Shown here: positions 33,657 to 41,453 of the stretch, one piece after another
Layout: each line of letters opens with the position of its first letter
Numbering within the stretch: the first letter of the stretch is position 1
Origin: Armatimonadota bacterium
GTDB taxonomy: Bacteria; Armatimonadota; UBA5829
Direction of reading: 5' to 3'
Assembly: GCA_039679645.1 (NCBI GenBank)
Contig: JBDKUO010000032.1
Span: 1 to 64,000 of the forward strand
DNA length: 64,000 nucleotides
Translations under genes and position numbers: made by a program
Notes under the pieces: model-generated
Database searches by the model: none
What the model was told of the DNA's origin: nothing
The model's input: only the letters and a program-made list of their open reading frames with translations

Positions 33657-34808
33657 ATGTTTAGGCGTTTGCTGGTTTTGTTGGTAGTTGTGATTGTTGC
33701 AGTGCTGGTTGCTTTGCCCGGTTGGGGAGCAAAAAGCGGGAAGAGTCCGTATGTCATCGGGGCGATCTTTTCGACCACTGGTGACAATGCTCCTCTGGGC
33801 GTGCCGGAGCGCGAGACCGTCCAAATGCTTGTTGAAAAGGTCAACAAGTCCGGCGGCATCAGTGGCCATCCGGTAAAGGTGGAGTTTTATGATGACGGCG
33901 GCAGTCCGCAGCAGGCTGTGCAGGCCTGTCAAAAACTGCTCGCCAATAAGAAAGTGATTGCAATAATCGGCCCTACGCTTTCAGGGCCGAGCCTCGCGAT
34001 CACTCAGATGTGTCAGAATGCCAAGGTGCCGCTGGTCTCATGCGCGGCAAGCATCAAGATTGTCGAGCCGGTGAAGCCTTATGTCTTCAAGACCGCGCAG
34101 GCGGATTCGCTCGCGGTTGGAAAGATCATCAGCTATTTAAGGCTGAAGAAGATCAAGCGAGTGGGCTTTATTAATGATTCCAATGCTTTCGGCTCCAGCG
34201 GCCGCGACCAGTGGATGGAGGTTGCAGCGAAGGCAGGTATCAAGACGGTTGCCACGGAGTCTTTCAACACTGCCGACACTTCCATGACTGCGCAGCTCAC
34301 CAAGATACGCGCGGCCAAACCCCAGGCGATAATCTGCTGGGGGACCAATCCCGGCCCTGCAATCGTGGCAAAGGATGTAAAGAGACTGGGGATCAAGATA
34401 CCGCTGATTATGAGCCATGGCATCGCGAACATGAAGTTCATCGAGCTTGCGGGAAGCGCAGCCGAGGGTGTGATATTCCCCGCGGGCAAGCTGATTGTTG
34501 CAAAGCAGATACCGTCTTCGGACCCACAGAAAAAGCAGCTCTTGAGGTATTCCTCCCAGTATACGAAGTCTTATAACAAGTCTTCGAATACTTTTGGCGG
34601 GCATGCGTGGGACGCGTTCACGCTCGTGACCGATGCCATCAAGAAGGTGGGCGGCAACCGGGCTAAAGTCAGAAGCGCCATAGAGAGCCGGAAGAAGTTC
34701 GTCGGAATAACGGGCGTGTTTGACTTCAGCTCAAAAGATCATGCCGGTCTGGACAAGAACGCCTTTGCTCTCGTTCAGATCAAGAACGGCAAGTGGGCGC
34801 TTAAATAG
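33657..34808 (+). CDS. livK: Branched-chain amino acid-type ABC transporter, substrate-binding protein
   Basis: 383 residues from the ATG at 33657 with ggggg upstream. The signal peptide (MFRRLLVLLVVVIVAVLVAL) is followed by a type I periplasmic binding fold of the Leu/Ile/Val family: YVIGAIFSTTGDNAPLG, VEFYDDGGSPQQAVQ, AIIGPTLSGPSLA and, near the end, GVFDFSSKDHAGLD. It captures the substrate in the periplasm for the LivHMGF system. The neighbourhood of two aryl-CoA ligases suggests an aromatic or aryl acid substrate. Before it, 33578-33635 is a heptamer array of aaatact-type units. Confidence 0.92.
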   Translation: MFRRLLVLLVVVIVAVLVALPGWGAKSGKSPYVIGAIFSTTGDNAPLGVPERETVQMLVEKVNKSGGISGHPVKVEFYDDGGSPQQAVQACQKLLANKKVIAIIGPTLSGPSLAITQMCQNAKVPLVSCAASIKIVEPVKPYVFKTAQADSLAVGKIISYLRLKKIKRVGFINDSNAFGSSGRDQWMEVAAKAGIKTVATESFNTADTSMTAQLTKIRAAKPQAIICWGTNPGPAIVAKDVKRLGIKIPLIMSHGIANMKFIELAGSAAEGVIFPAGKLIVAKQIPSSDPQKKQLLRYSSQYTKSYNKSSNTFGGHAWDAFTLVTDAIKKVGGNRAKVRSAIESRKKFVGITGVFDFSSKDHAGLDKNAFALVQIKNGKWALK

Positions 34809-34818
34809 TAGTTGAATA

Positions 34819-34851
34819 TTAGAGGTTGGGTGTCTTGCATCCAACCTCTAA
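34819..34851 (+). promoter_or_regulatory. Stem-loop between livK and livH
   Basis: TTAGAGGTTGGGTG (34819-34832) pairs with CATCCAACCTCTAA (34838-34851), 14 bp with one G-T. No T-run follows, so it may protect livK mRNA and uncouple its level from the permeases rather than terminate. A further heptamer array (gctctta, gctctct, actctct, gctctta) lies at about 34919-34946. Confidence 0.6.
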
Positions 34852-34965
34852 CTATATGAATACCGTATATTCAGCCCGATCAAAAGGTCTGAGACTCGCG
34901 AAGAGGAGTGGGTAAGCAGGCTCTTAGCTCTCTACTCTCTGCTCTTAACTATTATCGAGGTAGTA

Positions 34966-35865
34966 TTGGACCAGTTAAGTCAGATTCCCCAACTGGTAGT
35001 CTCGGGGATTACCAGCGGATGTATATACGCGATCGTCGCGATCGGTTTTTCAATCATCTATAACTCCACTCAGGTTATTAACTTTGCGCAGGGTGAGTTT
35101 GTGATGATAGGCGCGATGGTCGCTGCTGTGCTGGTAGCCAAGGTGAGTTTGGCAATCGCTTTTCCGGTTGCGGTTGCCGCGGGCTGCCTAGTCGGCGCTT
35201 TAGTAGCATTGTGCGTGATCATTCCGCACAAAAAAGCATCAGTGGTGACTTTGATCATTATCACTGTCGGCGCTTCGATAATGCTGCGCGGTCTGGCGCA
35301 GCTCTTTTGGGGAGAGCAGGCGATTCCTGTCGCGCCGTTTACGGGCAGTGTGAGCCGATTTGGCGTGGAGGATCGAATTTTTCATATATTCGGAGCTGCG
35401 GCCAGAGCGCAGGATTTATGGGTCATAGTGATTACGGCGCTGCTTGTCATAGGTATGCACTTATTCTATAAATATACGCTGGTCGGTCAGGCTATGCGCG
35501 CCTGTTCTATGAACCCGACCGGCGCCAAGCTTGCCGGGATCAGCGTGAAAAAGATGATCGTGCTCTCGTTTGTGATGGCAGCGGCGATGGGGGCAGTCGC
35601 GGGAGTGACTGTCTCGCCGGTCTTCTACGCCCGCTGCAATATGGGCACAGCCTTGGGCCTAAAGGGCTTTTGCGCGGCGGTGATGGGAGGGCTCGGCAGC
35701 TTCGGCGGCGGAGTCGCTGCCGGAATCGCGCTGGGAATCATCGAATCGCTCGCCGGAGGGCTGCTTTCGAGCGACTACGGCGAGGCCGTGGCGTTTGTTA
35801 TTCTGCTCGTGATACTCTTTGTCCGACCCGAGGGTCTGCTCTCTCGCCGAAAGGCGGTGGCTTGA
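34966..35865 (+). CDS. livH: Branched-chain amino acid-type ABC transporter permease
   Basis: 299 residues from a TTG at 34966 with GAGG five bases upstream. About eight membrane helices and family signatures GITSGCIYAIVAIGFSIIY, NFAQGEFVMIGAM and the cytoplasmic loop AGISVKKMIVLSFVMAAAMG that contacts the ATPases. It forms the inner-membrane channel together with LivM. Confidence 0.92.
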   Translation: MDQLSQIPQLVVSGITSGCIYAIVAIGFSIIYNSTQVINFAQGEFVMIGAMVAAVLVAKVSLAIAFPVAVAAGCLVGALVALCVIIPHKKASVVTLIIITVGASIMLRGLAQLFWGEQAIPVAPFTGSVSRFGVEDRIFHIFGAAARAQDLWVIVITALLVIGMHLFYKYTLVGQAMRACSMNPTGAKLAGISVKKMIVLSFVMAAAMGAVAGVTVSPVFYARCNMGTALGLKGFCAAVMGGLGSFGGGVAAGIALGIIESLAGGLLSSDYGEAVAFVILLVILFVRPEGLLSRRKAVA

Positions 35866-35866
35866 C

Positions 35867-37282
35867 ATGGCGGTTGAGGCTCCTGCAGCGGTTCCGGTCA
35901 AGATCAGACATTCTGCGGCGGAATCGGGCATTTGGAGTCTGCTGCCATTTATCATTTTCGCACTCGTCTGCATTTTTATACCAAGGTTTGCGAGCGAGAC
36001 TCAGTTGATGCTGCTGATCTACATCGGGATCAGCGCGCTGTTGGCTATCGGTCTTAATCTATTGATGGGCTATGCGGGCCAGATATCCCTGGGTCACGCA
36101 GCGTTTTTTGGTATAGGGGCGTATACATCGGCGATCCTTACGGTGCGCCCGATTGCCGCCGAGGTGATACCCGGGTTCAGCACCGGGGTAGGGGTCATCG
36201 CGGGTGTGGCGGCGCTGATGTCTCTTGCCAGAGTCACGGGAGGCAGGCTTGCGCTTGGAGTGGGCGCGCTTGTTCTGGTGGGATGGATTGCGGCGCTTGC
36301 AAAACCGCACTTTTTGGTTGTGCTGCTTATATATGGCGTCGGAATGGCGTTGTTCGGCATTGCCTTAAAGATCAAATGGTGGAAATCTGGAGCGGCAGGC
36401 ATTATCTGCGCACTTTCGGCTGCCGTTTGCGACAGGTTCTTGTTGGGCGTGCTGGCGAAAGGCGGCGCATCACCATGGACGGCTATGCTGGCCGGCATAA
36501 TAGTGACCTCGCTCATTGCTTATCTGATCGGTGGTCAGGTGCTGCGGCTCAAGGGACACTATCTCGCGATGGCGACCCTGGGCTTCGGTGTCATTGTCGA
36601 GATCATATTCAGGCAGTGGACTGCGGTGACCGGCGGCTCCAGCGACGGCATGTTCGGGATTCCATCCATAGCCTGGCTTGACGGTTCGCCCAGGTTCGTG
36701 CGGCATATATTCGCTTCGCTTGCAGGCGGGCAGGTCGATTTACAGAAGCAATATTACTATCTGGTCTGGTTTTTTGTTTTCATAGCGCTTGTGCTTGCTG
36801 TGAATATTGTGCGAAGCCGGGTCGGGAGGGCTTTTCGTGCGGTGCACAGCAGCGAGATTGCGGCTGAGTCTCTTGGTGTCGATACCCAGCGATATAAAAC
36901 CCAGGTCTTTGTCTTGAGCGCGGCAATGGCGTCGGTCGCCGGGAGCCTGCATGCGCATAACGCAGGTGTCGGCTATGTGAACCCGGGCGATTTCGGGTTT
37001 GCCGTCTCGGTGCAGCTTGTCGTAATGGTTGTAGTCGGCGGAATGGCGAGTGTGTGGGGTGCCCTTTTCGGCGCAAGCGCGATTCAAATTCTCAAGAACT
37101 GGATGCTCAACCTCGACAAGGCCGATGTAAGGGTAATGGGACTCACTCTCAAGGGCCTGGACCCAATAGTTTTTGGCGCTGTGCTGATAATCGTGATGGT
37201 TTTGCTGCCGCAGGGATTCGTTCGCGGCATTACGGATATGGCAGCGGCAGCCTGGCGAGCCGCGCGTGGAAAGGCAAAATAG
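35867..37282 (+). CDS. livM: Branched-chain amino acid-type ABC transporter permease
   Basis: 471 residues from the ATG at 35867, immediately after the livH stop. The core shows GLNLLMGYAGQISLGHAAFFG, the middle GHYLAMATLGFGVIVEI and the coupling loop ESLGVDTQRYKTQVFVLSA. A stretch of about 120 residues with additional hydrophobic segments (about 95-215) makes it longer than typical LivM (about 320-420). About 11 membrane segments. Confidence 0.9.
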   Translation: MAVEAPAAVPVKIRHSAAESGIWSLLPFIIFALVCIFIPRFASETQLMLLIYIGISALLAIGLNLLMGYAGQISLGHAAFFGIGAYTSAILTVRPIAAEVIPGFSTGVGVIAGVAALMSLARVTGGRLALGVGALVLVGWIAALAKPHFLVVLLIYGVGMALFGIALKIKWWKSGAAGIICALSAAVCDRFLLGVLAKGGASPWTAMLAGIIVTSLIAYLIGGQVLRLKGHYLAMATLGFGVIVEIIFRQWTAVTGGSSDGMFGIPSIAWLDGSPRFVRHIFASLAGGQVDLQKQYYYLVWFFVFIALVLAVNIVRSRVGRAFRAVHSSEIAAESLGVDTQRYKTQVFVLSAAMASVAGSLHAHNAGVGYVNPGDFGFAVSVQLVVMVVVGGMASVWGALFGASAIQILKNWMLNLDKADVRVMGLTLKGLDPIVFGAVLIIVMVLLPQGFVRGITDMAAAAWRAARGKAK

Positions 37283-37286
37283 AGCC

Positions 37287-38054
37287 TTGGAAGTGCTTAT
37301 TGAGGCGAAATCGGTGACATGCTCGTTCGGCGGGCTTGTCGCTGTGGATAATGTGGATGCAAGGGTGGTCGCCGGGCAGACCAAGGCGCTCATCGGCCCG
37401 AACGGAGCGGGCAAGAGCACACTTTTGAACCTGCTGACCGGAGTGATGCCGGTGAGCGGCGGTGACATACGAGTCCGCGGCGTTTCAATTGCGGGCAGGT
37501 CGTGCTATGAGGTTGCCTCGCTCGGGCTTGCCAGGACATTTCAAAACGTCCAGCTCTTTGATAACATGACGGTCTTGGAAAATGTAATGGTCGGCTGTCA
37601 CTGCTGGAGCAGACAGGGGATCGCATCGGCGGCGCTCAGGTGGGTCGGTCATTTGCGAGAGGAGAAGCAAATTCTCAAAGAGTCGGTGGTCCAGCTCGAC
37701 AGAGTAGGTCTTGCCGACCAGGCTAATATGTCGTCAGGCAGCCTGCCGTTCGGCAAGCAGAGGATGCTGGAGATAGCGCGAGCGCTTGCGAGCAGGCCCA
37801 AGCTCCTGCTCCTGGACGAACCGGCGTCGGGTCTTTCAACCCGCGAGACCGATGAACTCTGTGACCTTCTGCGGCGGATTGTCAAGGAAGGTGTCAGTGT
37901 GCTCCTCGTCGATCACGATATGCAGTTTGTGATGGAGATTTCGGACGAGGTAATGGTGCTCGATCAGGGTAGAAAAATTGCCGAGGGCACACCTGAGGAG
38001 GTTCAAAACGACGCTCATGTGATCGCAGCCTATCTGGGTATGGAGGCGAAGTAG
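37287..38054 (+). CDS. livG: Branched-chain amino acid-type ABC transporter ATPase
   Basis: The start is uncertain: GTG 37266, TTG 37287 and GTG 37293 are in frame; TTG 37287 (MEVLIEAKSVTCSF) fits homologues best and gives 255 residues. Walker A LIGPNGAGKST, a Q-loop in ARTFQNVQLF, the LivG-type signature SSGSLPFGKQRMLEIARAL (where other ABC proteins have LSGGQ) and Walker B LLLLDEPASGLS are present. It energises uptake with LivF. Confidence 0.9.
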   Translation: MEVLIEAKSVTCSFGGLVAVDNVDARVVAGQTKALIGPNGAGKSTLLNLLTGVMPVSGGDIRVRGVSIAGRSCYEVASLGLARTFQNVQLFDNMTVLENVMVGCHCWSRQGIASAALRWVGHLREEKQILKESVVQLDRVGLADQANMSSGSLPFGKQRMLEIARALASRPKLLLLDEPASGLSTRETDELCDLLRRIVKEGVSVLLVDHDMQFVMEISDEVMVLDQGRKIAEGTPEEVQNDAHVIAAYLGMEAK

Positions 38055-38797
38055 TGCTCAGGATTCGCAGCCTTGTCACATATTACGACCGTATTCTTGC
38101 CCTGCGGGGTGTGTCGCTTCATGTCGATCCGGGCGAGATTGTGGCAATCGTCGGTCCGAACGGCGCAGGCAAGACGACTGCGCTCAACACTATATCAGGT
38201 GTAATACAAGCCGGTTCCGGCGAGGTGTTTTTTGCGGGTGAAGACATCACCGGTAAATCGTCTGAGCGTCTTGTTGAGATGGGGCTTGTTCAGGTGCCGG
38301 AAGGCCGCCAGCTCTTTTCGGGCATGACGGTCTATGAAAACCTGATCCTTGGAGCGTACAGACGCGGCAGGCTTGCGAAGAAGACTCATATGGCGAGCGA
38401 CATGGACAGGGTCTACGAAATTTTTCCAAGGCTCAAGGAGAGGACGACGCAGCTTGCAGGGACACTTTCGGGCGGTGAGCAGCAGATGCTGGCGATAGGC
38501 CGCGCTCTTATGGCCGGGCCGAAGATGCTTCTGCTCGATGAGCCGTCGATGGGGCTTGCTCCTTTGGTTGTAAAGGAAATTTTTAAGGTGATCGCCGACC
38601 TGCGCAAAGCGGGGACGACTGTTCTTATTGTCGAGCAGAACGCAAAAGCCGCGCTTGGCATTGCAAAGCGCGCTTACGTAATGGAGACCGGGCGGATAGT
38701 TATGGAGGGTCCGGCATCCGAACTTGCCAGGAACCCCGAGATCCAACGTGCTTACCTCGGCAAGGGATACAGACAAATGTCTGAAGTAGACAGGTAA
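38054..38797 (+). CDS. livF: Branched-chain amino acid-type ABC transporter ATPase
   Basis: 247 residues from a GTG that shares one base with the livG stop (TAGTG). Walker A IVGPNGAGKTT, signature GTLSGGEQQMLAIGRALM, Walker B LLLLDEPSMGLAP and H-loop region LIVEQNAKAAL are all intact. The C-terminus GKGYRQM is typical of LivF. Completes the transporter. Confidence 0.93.
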   Translation: MLRIRSLVTYYDRILALRGVSLHVDPGEIVAIVGPNGAGKTTALNTISGVIQAGSGEVFFAGEDITGKSSERLVEMGLVQVPEGRQLFSGMTVYENLILGAYRRGRLAKKTHMASDMDRVYEIFPRLKERTTQLAGTLSGGEQQMLAIGRALMAGPKMLLLDEPSMGLAPLVVKEIFKVIADLRKAGTTVLIVEQNAKAALGIAKRAYVMETGRIVMEGPASELARNPEIQRAYLGKGYRQMSEVDR

Positions 38798-38804
38798 GGT
38801 AAAA

Positions 38805-40106
38805 ATGCCGATTTGGAACCGTAGATACGAGCGAATGGAACGCCAGGAGATGGAGCAGCTTCAACTGGAGCGGCTGCAGCTCACTGTCAATCGAGTATAT
38901 CGAAACGTCCCGTTCTACCACAAGCGGTTATCGCAGATGAGCTTTGTACCTGAAGATATCATGTCTTTGGGTGATATTTCCAAACTGCCGCTTACTACAA
39001 AAGACGACCTTCGCGACGGCTATCCGTATGAGATGTTTGCCGTGCCGCTGAGAGAAATCGTGCGCATACACTCATCCTCGGGCGCAACAGCAAGGCCGGT
39101 CGTTGTGGGATATACTCGAAACGACTTGAAGCATTGGTCGGAGCTTGTCGCTCGGGTGTTGAGCGCAGCCGGGCTTACAAAGGATGATGTCGTGCAGATC
39201 GCGTTCGACTACGGCCTCTTTACAGGCGGTTTCGGAATGCATTACGGCGCGGAGAGGCTTGGGGCGTCGGTCATACCTGTCTCGTCTGGCAATACCGAAC
39301 GGCAGGTTCAGATCATGGAGGATTTCCGAACCACAGCGCTCATCGGCACCCCCAGTTATGCCCTGTATATGATCGAAGTGATGGACCGCATGGGTGTCTC
39401 GCCTGCGGGGCTGAGCTTGAGAGCGGGCCTTTTCGGCGGCGAGCCGATGAGCGAGAAAACAAGAGCAAAAATCGAATCGAGTTTAGGGGTAGTCGCGACC
39501 GATAATTATGGCGTAAGCGCGGTGATGGGCCCCGGTGTCGCGGGCGAGTGCGAACTGAAGAACGGCTTGCATGTCAACGAGGACCATTTTCTGATCGAGA
39601 TAATAGATCCCGAGACATTAGAAGTGTTGCCGGATGGCCGGGAGGGCGAGTTAGTAATAACCACGCTCACCAAAGAGGGCCTTCCGATGATCCGATATCG
39701 GACCAGGGACATCACAACCATCACGCGCGAGCCTTGTAAATGCGGACGAACCACCGCGAGGATTGCGCCCATCAGGAAGCGCACCGACGATATGATTATC
39801 ATCCGCGGAGTAAATGTTTACCCTTATGAGGTCGAAAAGCTGCTCTATGATATCGAGCACGTCGAGCCTCGCTATCAGATAGTTTTGGATCGTGAGGATG
39901 GGCTTGATCATCTCACTTTGAATATCGAATTGTCCTCTCGCATGATCAGCGACCAGATGCTCAAGCTTGTGGAGCTTGAAGAGACTATCAGACGTCGTGT
40001 TCATGGCGCGCTGGGCATTACACCCAGAATAAGACTTGTGGAACCGAAGACGCTTCAGGCTATCGGCCCAAAGGACCGTGTAGTCGACAATAGGGAGAAT
40101 AACTGA
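38805..40106 (+). CDS. paaK: Phenylacetate-CoA ligase family enzyme (second copy)
   Basis: 433 residues, seven bases after livF, with aggtaagg upstream. It is clearly a paralogue of the first copy, but its P-loop reads SSGATARPVVVGYT instead of SSGTTGKA, replacing the usual Thr-Gly-Lys. The adenylate motif YGVSAVMGPGVAGEC, YRTRDIT and the hinge RTDDMIIIRGVNVYP are conserved. It may prefer a different aryl acid or have reduced adenylation. Co-transcription with the transporter is very likely. Confidence 0.9.
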   Translation: MPIWNRRYERMERQEMEQLQLERLQLTVNRVYRNVPFYHKRLSQMSFVPEDIMSLGDISKLPLTTKDDLRDGYPYEMFAVPLREIVRIHSSSGATARPVVVGYTRNDLKHWSELVARVLSAAGLTKDDVVQIAFDYGLFTGGFGMHYGAERLGASVIPVSSGNTERQVQIMEDFRTTALIGTPSYALYMIEVMDRMGVSPAGLSLRAGLFGGEPMSEKTRAKIESSLGVVATDNYGVSAVMGPGVAGECELKNGLHVNEDHFLIEIIDPETLEVLPDGREGELVITTLTKEGLPMIRYRTRDITTITREPCKCGRTTARIAPIRKRTDDMIIIRGVNVYPYEVEKLLYDIEHVEPRYQIVLDREDGLDHLTLNIELSSRMISDQMLKLVELEETIRRRVHGALGITPRIRLVEPKTLQAIGPKDRVVDNRENN

Positions 40107-40186
40107 TCCGGCAAGTGGAGGTGATGGACGAAATATTATTTTATTTGGATGTGTATATCTATCGTTAAGTACGAGGAGGAGAAGAT

Positions 40187-41287
40187 TTGAAAAAGTATTT
40201 GATTGGGGCAATACTGACAATTTTATTGATGAGCCTGGTGGTAGTTGTCAGTGCTCAGGGTCTTCAGAATGTCGAACTTCACGGCTATTCGCAGAACAGG
40301 TTCTATGCGCCGCAGAGCGGCAATGCAAGGATCACGACGGACAGGGTCTCCCTCTCCGCTAAGGGCAACATAAGCGAAGACATAACAGGTTATATGGAAG
40401 TTTACTTCCATCCTTATATCTCCAACGATGTTCAGCCGGACAACACAACTGCCGAGCAGTCTCGCACTTACCTGGAGAGCGCATATGTCGATATGCCGCT
40501 TGGTCTTGGCCGTGTGAGAGTAGGCAAGGGAAGACAGCTTAATTTCGGCGTAACGCCGTCATATCCTAACAGAAAGACATCGCAGTACGGCATTGTGCCT
40601 GAGACATTTACGATGGCCCGAATAGTCGGTATCCAATACACGCAAAAAACCGGTCTTTTCGATGGTGGCATAACTCTATTTGAGGATAATTCATTAGGTA
40701 CCCAAAGCATAGGAAGTTACCCCGCTGCGGATCCGGTCAATATGGTCAAGCACTTTACCGATAATGATATTCCATCCGACATAAGCGGTGAGTTGGCGAC
40801 CAGTGTTAGATTAGGGATCACCAAGCCATGTTTCCAGGCTCATGTTTCCGGCGCGTTGGGCAAACTGAACAAGACCGACATCGCCACTATGTACAAAGCG
40901 TATTCTCTTGCAACAGGCACCGACGATACGCACAATAAGTATGGCTTTGATGCCAGTTATGCGCGCGGCAACTTTGTTGCTCAGGGCGAGTATTACATCG
41001 GCAACTTCAGTTTCCTGAAGGTGACCGGCTACAACCTGGTTGTCGGCTATACCAACAAGAAGCTGCAGCGGATGTATGTCCGCTACAATGCCCTCAATAA
41101 CGATAAGGCTCCGACACCCGAAAAGCTCACCTGGGACAATCAGCAGTGGATATTTGCGTTTGTCCAGCCGATTGCAAAGGGTGTATGGGCTGAGTTGGAA
41201 TATGAAAAGAACTCTTCAAGTCCCGGCACCGGGGGCGTCGCTCCCGACAACGATCTGTTGTTCATGGAGCTCTTTACAGGGTTCTAA
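40187..41287 (+). CDS. Porin-like outer membrane beta-barrel protein
   Basis: 366 residues from a TTG at 40187 with AGGAGGAG upstream. The signal peptide MKKYLIGAILTILLMSLVVVVSAQG is followed by alternating-hydrophobicity beta strands (NVELHGYSQNRFYAP, DITGYMEVYFHPY, WAELEYEKNS) ending in LLFMELFTGF with a C-terminal Phe, as in outer-membrane barrels. The family is similar to phosphate-selective porin or alginate-export-like barrels. Its presence implies an outer membrane. A terminator follows. Confidence 0.8.
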   Translation: MKKYLIGAILTILLMSLVVVVSAQGLQNVELHGYSQNRFYAPQSGNARITTDRVSLSAKGNISEDITGYMEVYFHPYISNDVQPDNTTAEQSRTYLESAYVDMPLGLGRVRVGKGRQLNFGVTPSYPNRKTSQYGIVPETFTMARIVGIQYTQKTGLFDGGITLFEDNSLGTQSIGSYPAADPVNMVKHFTDNDIPSDISGELATSVRLGITKPCFQAHVSGALGKLNKTDIATMYKAYSLATGTDDTHNKYGFDASYARGNFVAQGEYYIGNFSFLKVTGYNLVVGYTNKKLQRMYVRYNALNNDKAPTPEKLTWDNQQWIFAFVQPIAKGVWAELEYEKNSSSPGTGGVAPDNDLLFMELFTGF

Positions 41288-41314
41288 AGCTTGTTATTGC
41301 AAGCTATTTTGCAG

Positions 41315-41348
41315 CCGGCCCGCATTTTGTGTGGCCGGTTGTTTTATT
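41315..41348 (+). terminator. Terminator after the porin gene
   Basis: CCGGCC (41315-41320) and GGCCGG (41333-41338) form a stem followed by ttgttttatt. Confidence 0.75.
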
Positions 41349-41374
41349 ACAGTGAGTTTTGGGCATCAAATGGT

Positions 41375-41403
41375 TTGACAGTGCATCAGGCTCGTCGTAT
41401 ACT
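41375..41403 (+). promoter_or_regulatory. Promoter of the selenoprotein gene
   Basis: TTGACA (41375-41380), 17 bases, TATACT (41398-41403). A near-consensus promoter 50 bases before the GTG start shows the downstream gene is independently expressed, arguing against a dead gene. Confidence 0.8.
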
Positions 41404-41453
41404 ACCAGTTGAGGTATCTACCTCTGGTCTTTACTTCTATAGAGGGGTGTTTT

